Shown piece after piece: positions 33,236-34,416 of a stretch of DNA of 34,416 bases. The stretch covers positions 1 to 34,416 of the forward strand of contig JAKTNK010000017.1 in the NCBI GenBank assembly GCA_029593465.1, read 5' to 3'. Position 1 is the stretch's first letter, and the number at the start of each line of letters is the position of its first letter. This stretch comes from Streptococcus suis. Lineage in GTDB: Bacteria > Bacillota > Bacilli > Lactobacillales > Streptococcaceae. The position numbers and the translations under genes were made by a program. The notes below the pieces were generated by a model, which saw only the letters and a program-made list of their open reading frames with translations, was not told the DNA's origin and did no database searches.

Positions 33236-34416
33236 TGATTGACATTCTTTTTCTTAAGACCAAGGGCTGCCAAGCCTAGGGTCATAACTCCAAGCATAGT
33301 CGCAAGAAGAGATGCTTGGCTTTCTTCACCTGTGTGAGGAAGAGTCGCCACACTCGCTCCTTTAACAGGCGTTTGAGAGGCCGGTGTTTGTGGTTGTGGT
33401 TTTGGATTTTCTGGTGTATGAGTGACCACTCGATTTGATTTGACTGGGTTACCATTGACATATAAGGTGTAGTCATTGTAAACATCGCCTGCTTTGATAC
33501 GTTTGACAACCACAAAGTCATCTGCCCCAAATTCAGACTCACGAGACACTTGTTTGAGGAAGTCCTCTTTAAAGGCTAACTCATAACGTCCTGTCTCTTT
33601 GTTATAGACGGTTTCCGTGTACTGAGCTAGGTCAGTCCCTTTCTTAATGACAGTGCCATCCGTCAAGGTAATATCCACCTTGGCAAGTACCTTGTCACGA
33701 AGATAAAGGTCATGACTATGTTGGAGTTGATCCACAAACTTGTACTCAAAGAGGTCATAAGAGCGACCTGTTGGCACAACCCAACCCTCTAACTTGTAAG
33801 TCACTTCATCGCCAATCTTGACCGTTCCTTGGTCAATGGATTTGCCCTCTTTATCAAGGACATCCTTATGGACGTCTAGTTGTGGTAAGTGATTGACCAC
33901 GATATTGCCGTAGTAGCCGTTCGCAAAATCAATTTGATAAGTTTGGTTGGTGATGTCGCCAGAGGTAAAGCTATCCTTAATCTTGAACGATAGGTTATAA
34001 GTAATATCAAGACCCTTTTGCACATAAGCCTGATAGAAAGCTTGTGGGTCTTTAGCTACCCACAGGTAAAACTCACCGACTGGGCTAATCCCTGAAGCTT
34101 TGACTAGTTCAGCGAGTTTGGCATCAAGGCTATCTGGTGAGAGAACATGATGCATCTCAAGCAAGCTAGACACATCATCCCCATTAGCTGCCGTGATACT
34201 CTTAACCACCAATGACTGACCGTCAAGTGCTTGGTCTAGGTAATCATCCACATAGACAAAACCTTTAGCAATCGCTTCTTTTGAAGCGGTCATGCCCTTG
34301 TATTGGTCAAAGTCTTGTTTCGCCACATAGTGAAGCACGGTATTCGGTAAGACGGACTGACCATTGATAGAATTCCCTTGCTCATCCACCACATCTTTTT
34401 TCGGTTGGATAAGGTT
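33232..34416 (-). CDS. Antigen I/II-family LPXTG adhesin, C-terminal part
   Basis: Open through the window edge; 395 codons are visible. The sequence matches the C-terminal domains of streptococcal antigen I/II adhesins (SspB, AspA, Bsp type), with stretches such as AKQDFDQYKGM, SPVGEFYLWVAKDPQAFY, GLDITYNLSF, YKLEGWVVP and FGADDFVVVKRIKAGDVYNDY. These domains form the rigid stalk stabilised by isopeptide bonds. Then come a proline-rich wall segment, LPHTG at the sortase site, a hydrophobic helix and a basic tail. The N-terminal, A/V/P-repeat and part of the C-domains lie beyond the window. These proteins bind host glycoproteins and mediate biofilm. It is carried by the ICE and sits upstream of the transfer operon. 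Confidence 0.93.
   Translation of the reverse strand, partial: NLIQPKKDVVDEQGNSINGQSVLPNTVLHYVAKQDFDQYKGMTASKEAIAKGFVYVDDYLDQALDGQSLVVKSITAANGDDVSSLLEMHHVLSPDSLDAKLAELVKASGISPVGEFYLWVAKDPQAFYQAYVQKGLDITYNLSFKIKDSFTSGDITNQTYQIDFANGYYGNIVVNHLPQLDVHKDVLDKEGKSIDQGTVKIGDEVTYKLEGWVVPTGRSYDLFEYKFVDQLQHSHDLYLRDKVLAKVDITLTDGTVIKKGTDLAQYTETVYNKETGRYELAFKEDFLKQVSRESEFGADDFVVVKRIKAGDVYNDYTLYVNGNPVKSNRVVTHTPENPKPQPQTPASQTPVKGASVATLPHTGEESQASLLATMLGVMTLGLAALGLKKKNVNQ

Larger units (their letters stand above)
14809..34416. mobile_element. Integrative and conjugative element at tRNA-Lys, integrase-proximal part
   Basis: A continuous block of minus-strand genes from the integrase to the right edge contains a complete set of Gram-positive conjugation functions: TcpA, MobT relaxase, TcpC, TcpE, VirB4, VirB6 and a bifunctional wall hydrolase, plus excisionase-like and integrase genes. 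The order matches the Tn916/ICESt superfamily. Cargo includes an antigen I/II adhesin, a small LPXTG protein and a candidate toxin-immunity pair. The site and adhesin resemble ICEs described at tRNA-Lys in S. agalactiae. The far end lies outside the window. No disrupted transfer gene is seen, so it may be able to transfer. Confidence 0.93.

Noticed and set aside
14809-34416. CRISPR array or tandem repeats in the ICE
   Set aside because: No regularly spaced repeats of CRISPR type were found on either strand; the repeats present are inverted.

Overview
This window is chromosome from a low-GC Gram-positive bacterium, almost certainly a Streptococcus and probably of the pyogenic group. The evidence is the gene content (prmA-rsmE, rarA, a DUF3013 protein, a three-domain IICBA phosphotransferase permease beside a LacI regulator), AT-rich sigma-A promoters, strong GGAGG ribosome sites and LPXTG surface proteins. 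The species cannot be fixed from sequence alone.

Positions 1 to about 900 are a scarred junction. An IS6-type terminal repeat cuts an ABC ATPase gene just after its LSGGQ signature. The gene upstream of that ATPase survives only as a C-terminal tail, and next to it lies a frameshifted remnant of an IS3-family OrfA. Positions 900-14455 are mostly core genes: an M42 aminopeptidase, a P-loop kinase, a metal-dependent phosphohydrolase, the sugar PTS permease with a perfect 18-bp operator in its promoter region and a divergent-type LacI regulator upstream, then rsmE, prmA, a NUDIX hydrolase, an ASCH protein and DUF3013 on the minus strand, and a GNAT acetyltransferase with rarA on the plus strand. 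A very AT-rich 908-codon SF1 helicase gene sits between the NUDIX gene and prmA. It looks acquired and is a candidate defence gene. After rarA comes a likely 6S RNA, followed two or so bases after its 3' T-run by tRNA-Lys(CTT).

From 14809 to the right edge the window holds the integrase-proximal part of an integrative and conjugative element (ICE) inserted at the 3' end of tRNA-Lys. All its genes lie on the minus strand. Reading in the direction of transcription, from the right edge inwards: an antigen I/II-type LPXTG adhesin (partial), two small accessory transfer proteins, the FtsK-like coupling protein TcpA, an oriT-like block of stacked inverted repeats, a MobT-type relaxase with an N-terminal HTH, six small mostly unrecognised genes (two of them ArdA-reminiscent), a VirB8-like TcpC, a small membrane protein, TcpE, the VirB4 ATPase, a VirB6-like membrane protein, a small LPXTG protein, a lysozyme-M23 wall hydrolase, a membrane-anchored secreted protein, a candidate secreted toxin with a putative immunity gene, a DUF3173 excisionase-like protein and a tyrosine integrase. 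The layout follows the Tn916/ICESt superfamily. Antigen I/II genes are known on tRNA-Lys ICEs of Streptococcus agalactiae, which fits this element.

The conjugation genes work as a set: MobT nicks oriT, TcpA carries the relaxosome to the channel built by VirB4, VirB6, TcpC, TcpE and the small membrane protein, the hydrolase opens the wall, and the LPXTG adhesins may hold mating pairs together. The less familiar features are the toxin-immunity cargo with its own promoter, an internal terminator within the transfer operon, the palindrome-rich intergenic regions, the orphan helicase upstream of prmA and the 6S RNA-tRNA tandem.
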